Below, piece by piece: positions 31,891 through 40,312 of a stretch of 40,312 bases of DNA (positions within the stretch are counted from its first letter, which is position 1; each line of letters opens with the position of its first letter). Origin of the DNA: an uncultured Blautia sp. (GTDB lineage Bacteria > Bacillota > Clostridia > Lachnospirales > Lachnospiraceae); the NCBI GenBank assembly GCA_934364795.1, contig CAKRMK010000032.1, positions 1 to 40,312 of the forward strand, read 5' to 3'. Made by a program: the position numbers and the translations under genes. The notes below the pieces were generated by a model. The model worked only from the letters and a program-made list of their open reading frames with translations, was not told the origin of the DNA and did not search any database.

Positions 31891-32919
31891 TCAGTCGCAG
31901 GCAGCCTTAAACTCTGTCCAGTTTTTATTATACTGCTCTTCTGCATCAGCACTTACATTCTGGATGATCTCACCTTTTGTTACGCCATCCGGAACTACCA
32001 GATTCTCATCAACAAGCTCATCCGCAGCCTTATTTGTGCTGTAATATCCAATATAATTGGTGCACTGTGCTGCAATCTCCGGTCTTAAGATATAATTTAC
32101 AAATTCATAAGCAGCCTCTGCATTTGGTGCTTCACTTGGAATAAACATGCCCATAATACCAAATCCAAGGCCCTCTTCTGGATATACCACTTTCAGATCC
32201 GGATTCTCTGCAAGAGCAGCTGTTACCTGTGAAGTATAAAGGAAAGCTACGGATGCCTCGCCGTTTAAAAGGGCATTCTGGGTGTTGTCATCCTGGATCA
32301 TACGCACATTTGGAGCCAGCTCCACAAGCTTGTCACCGGCTTCTTTGATGGTATCCACATCCTCTTCATTCATGCTCTTACCCATGGTAAGAAGAGTAAT
32401 TCCATTGATAACACGGTAGTTTGCGATCAGTGCCACACTGTCCTCTAAAGAGGGATCCCACAGATCAGAATAGCCTTTAATGTCAATGTCTACTTCATCC
32501 GGATCATATACGATCAGCGGAATTCCAGCCCCATATGGTACTGTATATTCATCATTTTCATCATAGAACTGTCCCTGATAAAGAGGATTGATATTCTCCC
32601 AGTTGGAAAGTTTGTCTTTGTCCAGCTTGGTTGCAAGGCCTTCCTCCACAATTTTCTCAAGGATATAATCATCAGCGATTACCACATCATAGTCACCGCC
32701 CTTTGCCATGGAAACCTTCTCAAGCATAGTCTCATCTGTGTCAAAATTGGAATATACGATCTTGTATCCTGTCTCTTCCTCAAAACCGTCCAGTACCTCC
32801 TGTGGGAACATTCCCTCCCATGTATAGAGAACCAGCTCTGAATCAGCGGCATATACAGGTGCCACACTGCCACATACTGCTGCGGCTGCAAGAATTACTG
32901 CAAGTAACTTTTTCTTCAT
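31891..32919 (-). CDS. potD: Polyamine ABC transporter substrate-binding protein
   Basis: The protein has 342 residues, with GGAG before the chosen ATG (MKKKLLAVILAAAAVCGS). An N-terminal signal peptide ends near VYA-AD; the Cys in AAVCGS is not a good lipobox. The mature protein starts LVLYTWEGMFPQEVLDGFEEE, as in PotD/PotF, followed by GGDYDVVIADDYILEKIVEEG, YTVPYGAGIPLIVYD and the IPSEAPNAEAAYEFVNYILRPE hinge region. It should capture spermidine/putrescine-like substrates outside the membrane for one or both permease sets upstream. It is the last gene of the pot cluster, 81 bp after the permease/binding-protein fusion, and duplicates the fusion's binding domain. Confidence 0.93.
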   Translation of the reverse strand: MKKKLLAVILAAAAVCGSVAPVYAADSELVLYTWEGMFPQEVLDGFEEETGYKIVYSNFDTDETMLEKVSMAKGGDYDVVIADDYILEKIVEEGLATKLDKDKLSNWENINPLYQGQFYDENDEYTVPYGAGIPLIVYDPDEVDIDIKGYSDLWDPSLEDSVALIANYRVINGITLLTMGKSMNEEDVDTIKEAGDKLVELAPNVRMIQDDNTQNALLNGEASVAFLYTSQVTAALAENPDLKVVYPEEGLGFGIMGMFIPSEAPNAEAAYEFVNYILRPEIAAQCTNYIGYYSTNKAADELVDENLVVPDGVTKGEIIQNVSADAEEQYNKNWTEFKAACD

Positions 32920-33000
32920 AATCGTCAATCTCCTCTCTGTCCTGCGAAAACGCATCCAATTGATTTTCGTATTTTCGCTCTCATAATGCCTTGTTCGTGT

Positions 33001-34848
33001 TTACTCTGCCTTGATCTTGGTCCACAGCTCTGCATATTTCTGCTTGATCTTCGGCTCCTGATAGTGGAAAATCTCGCTGTTTGGATTGGAGCTGTCCGGA
33101 ATATAAGAGGAAATTCCCTCATAATCCCCGTTAATCATGGTTTCGTAAACACTCTCTACAGGAGAAGTATACCCTACTTCTTCTGTATTGGAAAGAGCTG
33201 ATTCTTCTTCCAGCATAAAATTAATAAATTCATGAGCCAGCTCTACCTCGCTGCAATCTCTTGTGATAACCATTGCATCAAACCAGTTGTTGGTTCCCTG
33301 GTCAGGTGTGAAATAATCCATGTTTGGATTTTCACTGATAATATAGGAAGCATCTCCGGAATATACCACTGCCATTGCCTTATTTCCGGAAATCATATTA
33401 TCGATTACATCATCACCTGCGTAAATAGGATCCATGGTATTTCTCTGGTCAACCAGCCACTGGTAAGCTTCCTGGATCTGGTTTTCATCTGTGGTATTCA
33501 TGGAATATCCAAGAGCCTTCAATGCTATCATAAAGGAATCTCGCTCAGAATCATACATGTAAATATTTCCTTTATATTTGGTATCGCAAAGAAGATCCCA
33601 TCCTTCCTTCAGATCTTCCGGATCTACTACAGTAGTATCATAAAGGATTCCTACAGTTCCCCAGAAATACGGGCAGGAATAACGATTGCCAGGATCATAG
33701 CTCTTGTTCATGACCTCATCCATCAGATTATCTTTATTTGGAATCAGATCCCAGTCAATATGCTGCAGGTAATCTTCTTTAATCAGACGCTCGATCATGT
33801 AATCAGACGGTACCAGCACATCGTAGGATTCTCCGCCGGAAAGCTTGGTATACATCATTTCGTTAGATTCGAAAGTTTCGTAAACTACAGTACAGTTATA
33901 TTCCTGCTCAAACTGTGTCAGAAGATCCAGATTCATGTATTCTCCTGCATTGTATACCTTCAGCACATGGTTCTCTGTTGCAGCACCGCCGCATTTCATC
34001 AGTCCGAAACCAAGTCCCAGAACAAGGATAAATGCAATCACACGCTGGATTTTTTTCACATGCTTGCTTGCATGTTTCTCCAGAACTTTCGGAAGCACGT
34101 TTGCAAAAACCATTACCAGCACAATGACCACAATTACAATGGTAGACAGCGCATTGATGGTGGGATTGATTCGCTTGGTCATATTGTAAACCACGATGGA
34201 AATATTTTTTACACCGTTTCCGGATACGAAATACGAAATTACGAAATCATCAAAGGACATGGTAAATGCCAGCAGCGCACCTGCGAAAATACCATCCTTG
34301 ATCATAGGCACAATAACCTTTGTCAGCGCCTGGAAAGGAGTTGCTCCAAGATCCATTGCCGCATTTGCAAGGTTTGGGTCAAGGCTTCTCACCTTAGGAT
34401 AAACGCTGGTGATCACATATGGGGTACAAAAGGAAATATGTGCCAGTAGCATGGTAAAATATCCTTTTCGAAATCCCAGAGAGGAAAATAAAAGCATCAG
34501 TCCGATAGCAGTTACAATATCTGGGTTCAGGATCGGCAGGTTATTAATATTTAAAAGTGTCTCCTTTAACACTTTTCTGGACTTGGAAAGTCCAATTGCT
34601 GTGATAGTTCCAAGAACTGTAGAAATCACAGTTGCCAGGATTGCGATGGTCACAGACACGTAAACCGCTTTGCTCACTTCTGTATTGTGAAGCAGCTCTG
34701 TATACCATCTCATGGAAAATCCGGTAAACTTGGTCAGCGATTTGGATGAGTTAAAGGAAAAGATCATGGTCACCAGAATTGGCAGGTAAAAGAATACCAG
34801 ACAGATGGCCACATAAAATTTCTGAAAAAAGCTTGTTTTTTTCTGCAT
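33001..34848 (-). CDS. Polyamine ABC permease fused to its substrate-binding protein (PotC-PotD fusion)
   Basis: The 615-residue protein joins a PotC-type permease (about 1-260, six helices, with the EAA-like loop NAAMDLGATPFQALTKVIVPM) to a PotD-type binding domain (about 290-615: LKVYNAGEYMNLDLLTQFEQEYNC, GGESYDVLVPSDYMIERL, ISGNKAMAVVYSGDAS). An extra hydrophobic helix at about 269-285 and a Cys at 286 (LMKCGGA) link the two, placing the binding domain outside the membrane next to the pore. Such fusions are known in Firmicutes polyamine transporters. It follows potB by 10 bp with a good ribosome binding site and forms the second half of the potAB-CD set. Confidence 0.93.
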   Translation of the reverse strand: MQKKTSFFQKFYVAICLVFFYLPILVTMIFSFNSSKSLTKFTGFSMRWYTELLHNTEVSKAVYVSVTIAILATVISTVLGTITAIGLSKSRKVLKETLLNINNLPILNPDIVTAIGLMLLFSSLGFRKGYFTMLLAHISFCTPYVITSVYPKVRSLDPNLANAAMDLGATPFQALTKVIVPMIKDGIFAGALLAFTMSFDDFVISYFVSGNGVKNISIVVYNMTKRINPTINALSTIVIVVIVLVMVFANVLPKVLEKHASKHVKKIQRVIAFILVLGLGFGLMKCGGAATENHVLKVYNAGEYMNLDLLTQFEQEYNCTVVYETFESNEMMYTKLSGGESYDVLVPSDYMIERLIKEDYLQHIDWDLIPNKDNLMDEVMNKSYDPGNRYSCPYFWGTVGILYDTTVVDPEDLKEGWDLLCDTKYKGNIYMYDSERDSFMIALKALGYSMNTTDENQIQEAYQWLVDQRNTMDPIYAGDDVIDNMISGNKAMAVVYSGDASYIISENPNMDYFTPDQGTNNWFDAMVITRDCSEVELAHEFINFMLEEESALSNTEEVGYTSPVESVYETMINGDYEGISSYIPDSSNPNSEIFHYQEPKIKQKYAELWTKIKAE

Positions 34849-34858
34849 GATATCCCTC

Positions 34859-35680
34859 CTACTCTCCTTTTTCCTTGTCCATCCGCTTCATCAGGCTCAT
34901 GGCGATCAAAATGATCACAGCCAGAATCAGGGAAATGGCACTTCCAAAGTTCCAGTCTCCAACAGAGATAAACTGGGACTCGATCAGGTTACCGATCAGC
35001 ATGTACTGTCCGCCTCCAAGGAGTTTTGGAATAACGAAGGAAGAAATGGCAAGAAGAAATACCATCATAATTCCATTTACCACACCTGGCAGAGACAGCT
35101 TCCAGATTACCTTCCAGAAAGTCTGGAAACGGTTTGCTCCAAGATCATAAGCTGCCTCAATAAGGGATTTGTCCATTTTATTTAAGGATGTATGGATGGG
35201 AATGATCATAAAAGGCATAAAGTTACAGATCAGACCAATCATTACAGAAAAATCTGTGTACATCATGCTCACAGGGCCTATTCCGATTTTTGCCAGAATA
35301 TTATTGATAATTCCGTTATCAGAAAGCAGGTTCATCCATGCATAGGTACGAAGAAGCATGTTAATCCACATAGGAATTGTTACCAGCATAATCAGAAGTC
35401 CCTGGATTTTCTCTGAACATCTTGCAATGATCAGGGCAAGGGGATAGCCAAGCACCAGGCAGATAAATGTGGTAAGAAGTCCCAGCCAGAAGGATTTCAA
35501 AATAACATTCAAATAGGTAGCTTCCAGAAATTTGGCGAAGTTATCCAGTGTAAAGGAAAAGGTCATAACCTCGTTTCCTTCTGTAGTTACCGCATACAGG
35601 GCAATGAGGATCAGTGGGATTACAAGGATCACAACAGCCCAGATAAAATATGGAATAATAAGACGTTTAAACTGTTTCAT
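34859..35680 (-). CDS. potB: Polyamine ABC transporter permease PotB (second set)
   Basis: The protein has 273 residues and six hydrophobic helices. It carries the ABC permease EAA loop in EAAYDLGANRFQTFWKVIWKLSLPG, which contacts the ATPase. Its start ATG shares a base with the potA stop (TGATG), so the genes are translationally coupled. It should form a heterodimeric pore with the permease half of the PotC-PotD fusion encoded next. Confidence 0.93.
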   Translation of the reverse strand: MKQFKRLIIPYFIWAVVILVIPLILIALYAVTTEGNEVMTFSFTLDNFAKFLEATYLNVILKSFWLGLLTTFICLVLGYPLALIIARCSEKIQGLLIMLVTIPMWINMLLRTYAWMNLLSDNGIINNILAKIGIGPVSMMYTDFSVMIGLICNFMPFMIIPIHTSLNKMDKSLIEAAYDLGANRFQTFWKVIWKLSLPGVVNGIMMVFLLAISSFVIPKLLGGGQYMLIGNLIESQFISVGDWNFGSAISLILAVIILIAMSLMKRMDKEKGE

Positions 35681-36723
35681 CAGTATGCTCCCATTCTGTA
35701 CATAACGTGAATATCTTCCGGTCCGAATTTCAGCCCTACCTGACGGCCCACTTCCGCATAATCGGTAGTCTGAACTTTATAGGTTCGAAGCTCGGTATCT
35801 ACAAGTATCTCATAGTGAACGCCTTTGAATGTAACATTTCGTACCACACCGTTAATTTTGGCTTCAGAAGGTGCTACAATGTCCAGATCCTCCGGACGAA
35901 GCACTACTTCGATTTCCTCATTGTCTTCAAAACCTTTGTCCACACATTCGAACTCAAATCCGTCAAACTGTACCAGATAATCTTTTATCATAATTCCTTC
36001 AATAATATTGGATTCTCCGATAAAGCTTGCTACGAAACGGTTTTCGGGCTCATTATAAATATCTGTTGGAGCACCGATCTGCTGGATCTCACCGTTGTTC
36101 ATAACAACTACCGTGTCAGACATGGAAAGTGCTTCTTCCTGATCGTGAGTAACATAAATAAATGTGATTCCAACTTCCCGCTGGATTTTTTTCAGCTCAA
36201 GCTGCATCTGTTTACGGATCTTTGCATCCAGGGCGCCAAGAGGCTCATCAAGAAGCAGGATCTTCGGCTCATTTACAAGTGCGCGGGCAATGGCAACTCG
36301 CTGCTGCTGTCCACCGGAAAGCAAAGTGACATCTCTTTTTTCAAATCCTTCCAGACCTACCATTTTCAGCATTTTACTTACCTTCTGGCTGATCACGGTT
36401 TTGTCCATTTTTTTCAGATTCAGGCCAAAGGCAATGTTGTCTGCCACATTCAGATGTGGAAAAAGAGCATATTTCTGAAAAACAGTGTTTACCTCTCTTT
36501 TATAAGGAGGGAGTTTGGAGATTTCAATACCATTAAACAATACTTCTCCACCACTTGGCTCCTCAAAGCCAGCAATAATTCGAAGGGTAGTGGTCTTTCC
36601 GCAGCCACTTGGTCCTAAAAGGGTGAGAAACTCGTTCTCATAGATATCCAGGTTGATTCCACGCAGAACCTGCTGGTCATCAAAGTTTTTTGTGAGGTTT
36701 TTCAACTCAATGAGTTTGTTCAT
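35680..36723 (-). CDS. potA: Polyamine ABC transporter ATPase PotA (second set)
   Basis: The 347-residue protein is started at [10 protein letters not shown] with AAAGGAG eight bases upstream. Walker A is GPSGCGKTT, the signature motif [12 protein letters not shown], Walker [13 protein letters not shown], and the switch His lies in [10 protein letters not shown]-terminal TOBE domain (about 240-347) is typical of PotA/MalK-like ATPases and may sense state. It begins the second transporter set, 87 bp after potC of the first set. The name-giving substrate is inferred from the whole gene set. Confidence 0.94.
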   Translation of the reverse strand: MNKLIELKNLTKNFDDQQVLRGINLDIYENEFLTLLGPSGCGKTTTLRIIAGFEEPSGGEVLFNGIEISKLPPYKREVNTVFQKYALFPHLNVADNIAFGLNLKKMDKTVISQKVSKMLKMVGLEGFEKRDVTLLSGGQQQRVAIARALVNEPKILLLDEPLGALDAKIRKQMQLELKKIQREVGITFIYVTHDQEEALSMSDTVVVMNNGEIQQIGAPTDIYNEPENRFVASFIGESNIIEGIMIKDYLVQFDGFEFECVDKGFEDNEEIEVVLRPEDLDIVAPSEAKINGVVRNVTFKGVHYEILVDTELRTYKVQTTDYAEVGRQVGLKFGPEDIHVMYRMGAY

Positions 36724-36810
36724 TTGTATACTCCTTTCCATTCCTTGTAACGTACGCAAAACTTTTTGGTACGCTTTTGTGCCGTAAAAATCACCGGCTT
36801 AGAGCATGCC

Positions 36811-37638
36811 CTAATATTCAGGTAATTTATTTCTTTTTGTGTCCCTTTTACCGTTTCCGTGCAGTTTTTTCTGTATCTTTTTAATAAGAGAATACAAAAG
36901 CAGCACTCCGGCTGTAAATGCCAGCATAATGGTACACAGAGCATTGATTTCCGGCGTGACACCGGTTTTTATCTGAGTGTCCACTTTGATGGGCAAAGTG
37001 GACAGCCTCGGACCGTTAATAAAAATACTGATTACCACATCGTCCATGGACATGGCAAATGCAAGAAGTGAGCCTGATGCTACTGCCGGCATAATAAGGG
37101 GCAGGGTAATATCGAAAAAGGCTCTAAGGGAAGTTGCTCCAAGATCCCGGGCGGCTTCTTCCAGAGAAGGATCCATACCCACAAGTCTTGCCTTTACTTC
37201 CATCAATATATAAGGAATGCAAAATACGGTATGTCCAATGAGTAAGGTAAGCATTCCAAAGGGCAGGTTCAGCATATAAAAAAATGCCATAAGCACCATA
37301 CCCAGAATAATTTCCGGTATCATAAGGGGCAAAATTGAAATATATTCCAGTGCTCCTTTTGTTTTCCAGTGAATCCGTGACAGGCCTACAGCCCCCAGTG
37401 TTCCGATCACAGCAGATACCAGGCAGCTGCAAACGCCCAGAATCAGGCTGTTTACCAGTGCATCCATCATGGCACCATCCGCAAACAGTTTTTCGTACCA
37501 CTGCAGGGAAAAACCGGTGAGCCGGACCGGCAGTTTGGATTCATTGAAGGAAAAAATGATCACTACAGCCACAGGAAGATACATTAAGAAAAAAATCAAA
37601 CCAAGATATAATTTCTCAAATATACTGTTTCGCTTCAT
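36811..37638 (-). CDS. potC: Polyamine ABC transporter permease PotC (first set)
   Basis: The protein has 275 residues and six helices, with LPVAVVIIFSFNESKLPVRLTGFSLQWYEKLF near the N-terminus as in PotC. The EAA loop is EAARDLGATSLRAFFDITLPLIMP. It overlaps potB by four bases (ATGA). No substrate-binding protein is encoded between it and the second set, so this permease must share the binding proteins encoded downstream. Confidence 0.93.
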   Translation of the reverse strand: MKRNSIFEKLYLGLIFFLMYLPVAVVIIFSFNESKLPVRLTGFSLQWYEKLFADGAMMDALVNSLILGVCSCLVSAVIGTLGAVGLSRIHWKTKGALEYISILPLMIPEIILGMVLMAFFYMLNLPFGMLTLLIGHTVFCIPYILMEVKARLVGMDPSLEEAARDLGATSLRAFFDITLPLIMPAVASGSLLAFAMSMDDVVISIFINGPRLSTLPIKVDTQIKTGVTPEINALCTIMLAFTAGVLLLYSLIKKIQKKLHGNGKRDTKRNKLPEY

Positions 37639-38549
37639 CCCAGTCCCTCCACTTCTTTGGCATTGGTAACTTTGCGATATAACATGATCATCAAAGTGGT
37701 AAGGAGCATCATAATTACCGCCAGGGTTGCAGCAAAGGGCCAGTTATTGCCTCTTGTCATCTGATCCTGAATCAGGCTTCCCACCAGCACCACTTTATTT
37801 CCACCGAGAATATCTGCTATGAAAAACAGTCCCATGGACGGAATAAAAGTAAGGATTATACCGGATAACAGGCCAGGTAATGTAAGCCGGAAGCTTATGG
37901 TCCAGAAAGCTTTTGCCCTGCTGGCCCCAAGATCCCGGGCAGCTTCCACCAGGGACCAGTCCAGTTTTTCCGCACTGGAATAAACTGACAGGATCATAAA
38001 TGGCAAAAGCACATAAATCATACCGATCACAATAGCCGGATAGCTGTACATGATCTTCAGTGGTTTCTCAATCAGCCCCAGTTTTTTCAGCACAAAATTA
38101 AGAAGTCCTTTTTTCTGAAGAATGATAATCCAGCCGTAAAGCCTGATCAGGGAATTCACCCAAAAGGGAAGCATAAGAAGGAGCATGGCTTTCTTTTTCC
38201 CGCTTTCAGGCAATTTTGCCATAAAATAACCAAATGGATAGCCTATCAAAGTAATGCATATGGTGCTTGTAAAGGCAAGCTGGAAAGACTGAAGAAATGT
38301 ATTCAAATACACTGGTTCCAGAATCTTCCGGTAATTATCGAGAGTAAAAATCCACTGTACACCGTGGATTTCCCCTGGAGTAGCAAAGCTTAGTGCCACC
38401 ATATAAATAAGAGGGCAGGCAACAAATATGATAGTAAAAATATAAAGGGGCAGGATCATCCAGATGGTTGCGCGGGAACTTTTCCTGGAAATTTCTGCTT
38501 TTGTTTTTTCTTTTTTTAAAAGGCCGCCCTTCTGGCGGTTTTCGCCCAT
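37635..38549 (-). CDS. potB: Polyamine ABC transporter permease PotB (first set)
   Basis: The protein has about 304 residues: a basic cytoplasmic N-terminus (about 1-28), then six helices and the EAA loop EAARDLGASRAKAFWTISFRLTLPG. The ATG shares its A with the potA TGA stop (TGATG); a GTG one codon earlier is less likely. It pairs with the PotC encoded next. It is longer than the second-set PotB mainly because of the N-terminal tail. Confidence 0.92.
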   Translation of the reverse strand: MGENRQKGGLLKKEKTKAEISRKSSRATIWMILPLYIFTIIFVACPLIYMVALSFATPGEIHGVQWIFTLDNYRKILEPVYLNTFLQSFQLAFTSTICITLIGYPFGYFMAKLPESGKKKAMLLLMLPFWVNSLIRLYGWIIILQKKGLLNFVLKKLGLIEKPLKIMYSYPAIVIGMIYVLLPFMILSVYSSAEKLDWSLVEAARDLGASRAKAFWTISFRLTLPGLLSGIILTFIPSMGLFFIADILGGNKVVLVGSLIQDQMTRGNNWPFAATLAVIMMLLTTLMIMLYRKVTNAKEVEGLG

Positions 38550-39778
38550 CACAGATTTTCTCCTGTGTTTTTGTCTACTATAACAGCAGCTTTTGGATCA
38601 AAATGCCAGAATATCTGCTGCCCCGGCTGGATATTGGTATTCATTCCAAAACGGCTGGCCGTGATTTCGTTGCCATCCGGCAGGGTAAGCAATACACGAA
38701 GCTGTCCTGCTGCAAAATTCTTTTCTTTTACTGTTGCCACAAGAAATTCGTTATTGTCATCCGTATTATCAGCCTTATTACCACTGTCTTTTCTGGCTTC
38801 CGCTGTGCTTTCTTTTATAAATTCTTTTTTGTTTTCCTCAAGTACTATATTTTCACTTCTAACAGCAAGGGTAACGGGCTCTCCTGGTATCAGGGTTTCT
38901 GTCATTTGATCTTCTTTTGTTTGATTCTCTTTTATTTGCACTTCTTCTGTCTGCTTTTCTTCCTGATTCGCTCCGATATAAACCTTTGCAAACTGTTCTC
39001 CCAGTTTTACTTTTGCATAAGAACCACTGACAGAAACCACAGTTCCTTTCAGAATATTCGCATTTCCCACAAAAGTGGCAACATAACTGGTTCTGGGGTG
39101 ATCGTAGATTTCGTCTGGCGTACCGATCTGCTCAAAGCGGCCTTTATTCATCACCACAATCCGATCTGACATGTTGATTGCTTCTTCCTGATCATGGGTG
39201 ATATAAATAAATGTAATTCCCAGTTTTTTCTGCAGGCGCTTCAGTTCCAGCTGCATTGCCCTTCGAAGCTGCAGATCAAGTGCTCCAAGTGGCTCATCAA
39301 GAAGCAATACCCGTGGATTGTTGGCCAGTGCCCTTGCAATTGCCACTCTCTGCCTTTGTCCACCTGAAAGCTCGGAAGGCTTTCGTTTCTCGTATCCTTC
39401 CAGCTGCACAAGCTCCAGCATTTCTTTTACTTTCTTTTTAATTTCCCCTTTGGGAACTTTACGGATTTTCAAACCGTATCCAATGTTTTCAGCCACATTC
39501 ATATGGGGAAACAATGCATAATTCTGAAATACTGTATTCACATCCCGTCTGTTTGGCTCCAGTGCAGTTACATCCTGGCCTTCCAGCCATACGCTTCCGC
39601 TGTCAGGCTGCTCAAGACCGGCAATGATACGCAAAGTAGTCGTCTTACCACAGCCAGACGCACCTAACAAGGTTATAAATTCGCCTTTTCCAATGGTAAG
39701 ACTGATTCCCTGCAGGACATATTCATCAGATGTAAAGCTTTTTTTCAGATTCCTTAATTCAAGAAATGAGTCGGACAT
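38549..39778 (-). CDS. potA: Polyamine ABC transporter ATPase PotA (first set), with expanded C-terminus
   Basis: Motifs are GASGCGKTT (Walker A), [28 protein letters not shown] (Walker B) and THDQEEA. The 409 residues exceed the family's roughly 350-370. The TOBE domain is interrupted by Lys/Glu/Gln-rich low-complexity stretches ([19 protein letters not shown] and a second one near [17 protein letters not shown]), probably flexible loops. AGGAGGG precedes the start. It is the first gene of the whole transport cluster. Confidence 0.93.
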   Translation of the reverse strand: MSDSFLELRNLKKSFTSDEYVLQGISLTIGKGEFITLLGASGCGKTTTLRIIAGLEQPDSGSVWLEGQDVTALEPNRRDVNTVFQNYALFPHMNVAENIGYGLKIRKVPKGEIKKKVKEMLELVQLEGYEKRKPSELSGGQRQRVAIARALANNPRVLLLDEPLGALDLQLRRAMQLELKRLQKKLGITFIYITHDQEEAINMSDRIVVMNKGRFEQIGTPDEIYDHPRTSYVATFVGNANILKGTVVSVSGSYAKVKLGEQFAKVYIGANQEEKQTEEVQIKENQTKEDQMTETLIPGEPVTLAVRSENIVLEENKKEFIKESTAEARKDSGNKADNTDDNNEFLVATVKEKNFAAGQLRVLLTLPDGNEITASRFGMNTNIQPGQQIFWHFDPKAAVIVDKNTGENL

Positions 39779-39833
39779 TTATTCCCTCCTCTTGTACAAT
39801 TTTTATGTTACATAAGCTTTTACGCAATAGAGG

Positions 39834-39846
39834 ATTCCAATGGAAT
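39834..39846. promoter_or_regulatory. Palindrome upstream of the transporter cluster
   Basis: ATTCCA-A-TGGAAT is a perfect 13-bp inverted repeat about 55 bases before the first potA start codon and just after the preceding gene's terminator. It is a plausible operator. A clear -35/-10 pair cannot be placed with confidence nearby. Confidence 0.35.
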
Positions 39847-39857
39847 TTCTTACTGCA

Positions 39858-39879
39858 TAAAAAAAGATACGGAATATCT
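39858..39879 (-). terminator. Terminator of the small gene next to tRNA-Thr
   Basis: On the minus strand AGATA-TTCCG-TATCT (39865-39879) is followed by a run of seven T. It lies 14 bp downstream of the small gene's stop. Confidence 0.75.
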
Positions 39880-39892
39880 ATCAGTCAGACAC

Positions 39893-40153
39893 TTAGAACT
39901 TCTCTCCTTCTGCTTCATAGCAAGCAGATAAAGAGCTTTCCTTAATGTGTGCTGCTGTATCGATATCCCGTATCTTCATATGAAAAAGTACACCAAAAGC
40001 AGGTCCGTCCTGCTCCATCCAGTCAGAACGCACCCCTGTAGCTCCAAGATTCTCAGAGCCTCTTCCAAGACCGCCTAAAAAAGCCGCAACTCTTGCCGCA
40101 GTCTCCCTCTCTATTTTCTTTTCAAAAAAGCCTGGGGTAGAATAACCTGACAT
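39893..40153 (-). CDS. Small hypothetical protein
   Basis: The 86-residue protein starts MSGYSTPGFFEKKIE, with AGGAGACGAGG upstream; the frame extends eight codons further. It contains a Gly-rich helix (AARVAAFLGGLGRGSENLGATGVRSDW), then a beta-like stretch (FGVLFHMKIRDIDTAAHIKES), with no membrane segment. I do not recognise the family. It has its own predicted promoter and terminator, so it is a stand-alone gene between tRNA-Thr and the pot cluster. Confidence 0.65.
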   Translation of the reverse strand: MSGYSTPGFFEKKIERETAARVAAFLGGLGRGSENLGATGVRSDWMEQDGPAFGVLFHMKIRDIDTAAHIKESSLSACYEAEGEKF

Positions 40154-40186
40154 GTACCTCGTCTCCTTTGTTTGCAATCAAGGCAT

Positions 40187-40215
40187 ATTCTAACATAGAA
40201 TTGCTGGTTTGAAAA
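40187..40215 (-). promoter_or_regulatory. Predicted promoter of the small gene
   Basis: The minus strand shows TTTTCA (40215-40210), a 17-bp spacer, and TAGAAT (40192-40187). An extended TG-T precedes the -10 box. It starts just after the T-rich end of the tRNA-Thr gene. Confidence 0.45.
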
Positions 40216-40236
40216 CAATTATTTACAATAAAAAAA

Positions 40237-40309
40237 AGCTGGAAATGAGACTCGAACTCACGACCCCTTCATTACGAGTGAAGTGCTCTACCGACTGAGC
40301 TATTCCAGC
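40237..40309 (-). tRNA. tRNA-Thr (anticodon CGT)
   Basis: The minus strand folds into a full cloverleaf of 73 nt. The acceptor stem is GCTGGAA/TTCCAGC with discriminator T, and the D arm is GCTC-AGTCGGTA-GAGC. The anticodon stem CTTCA/TGAAG encloses loop CTCGTAA (anticodon CGT, reading ACG), and the T arm is GTGAG-TTCGAGT-CTCAT. CCA is not encoded; a run of T follows and could end transcription. Confidence 0.97.
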
Positions 40310-40312
40310 TTG

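Noticed and set aside
33232..34449. 405-codon plus-strand frame opposite the PotC-PotD fusion
   Set aside because: Antisense shadow with His/Ile/Cys-rich composition and no start signals.
26982..36810. Shared 14-mer AGGGCATGCTCTAA near 26982 and its reverse complement near 36800
   Set aside because: Several exact 14-mer matches are expected by chance in 40 kb, and the surrounding sequences do not align over any useful length.

Overview
The window looks like a chromosomal segment of an anaerobic, low-to-mid GC gut Firmicute, most likely a Lachnospiraceae member (Blautia-like). This rests on strong AGGAGG ribosome binding sites, the style of the capsule genes, a Rpn/PD-(D/E)XK 'transposase' with a QQG-repeat tail, tandem polyamine transporters with a permease/binding-protein fusion, and a tRNA-Thr without an encoded CCA. 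Nearly everything is on the minus strand; the only clear plus-strand gene is a homocysteine S-methyltransferase at 25978-26859. Gene functions are read from visible motifs and family knowledge; no database search was possible.

Layout. (1) 1-255: two perfect 77-bp direct repeats, each with a terminator-like hairpin. (2) 256-19213, minus strand, read right to left: a Wzx/Wzy-type capsule or exopolysaccharide operon. It holds a nucleotide-sugar 4,6-dehydratase, a PglD-like acetyltransferase, a C-terminally truncated initiating sugar transferase, a second dehydratase, a small unknown protein, a DegT-type aminotransferase, an intact initiating sugar transferase, two GT2 glycosyltransferases, a polysaccharide pyruvyl transferase, a radical SAM enzyme, Wzy, Wzx, an anchored beta-propeller protein, UDP-glucose dehydrogenase, a TRADD-N-associated two-TM protein and GlmS. 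Dehydratase, aminotransferase and acetyltransferase together fit a bacillosamine-type (UDP-diNAc-sugar) route feeding the initiating transferase. (3) 19214-22630: the control region. It has a predicted sigma-A promoter with a palindrome in its spacer, a strongly structured leader, a TnpB-like protein that has lost two of three RuvC catalytic acids, and a tyrosine recombinase gene enclosed by an inverted pair of 21-bp sites. A good promoter inside the enclosed segment points away from the capsule operon in this orientation and would point into it after inversion. (4) 22651-23707: a Rpn-family nuclease with a clear internal translation start, followed by a duplicated free-standing copy of its C-terminal tail. 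(5) 24078-26859: an LCP-family wall polymer ligase and, divergently, the homocysteine S-methyltransferase. (6) 27080-28815: an unrecognised three-gene module. (7) 28936-31729: PTS enzyme I overlapping a DUF362/ferredoxin protein. (8) 31891-39778: two consecutive polyamine (spermidine/putrescine-type) ABC importer gene sets. (9) 39893-40309: a small unknown protein and tRNA-Thr(CGT).

Most interesting reading: the capsule operon appears to sit behind an invertible recombinase/promoter cassette and a nuclease-dead, TnpB-derived protein next to a structured RNA. This would be a candidate phase-variable and possibly RNA-guided capsule switch. The sequence elements (site pair, promoter boxes, lost catalytic residues, hairpins) are visible directly; the regulatory interpretation is inference.
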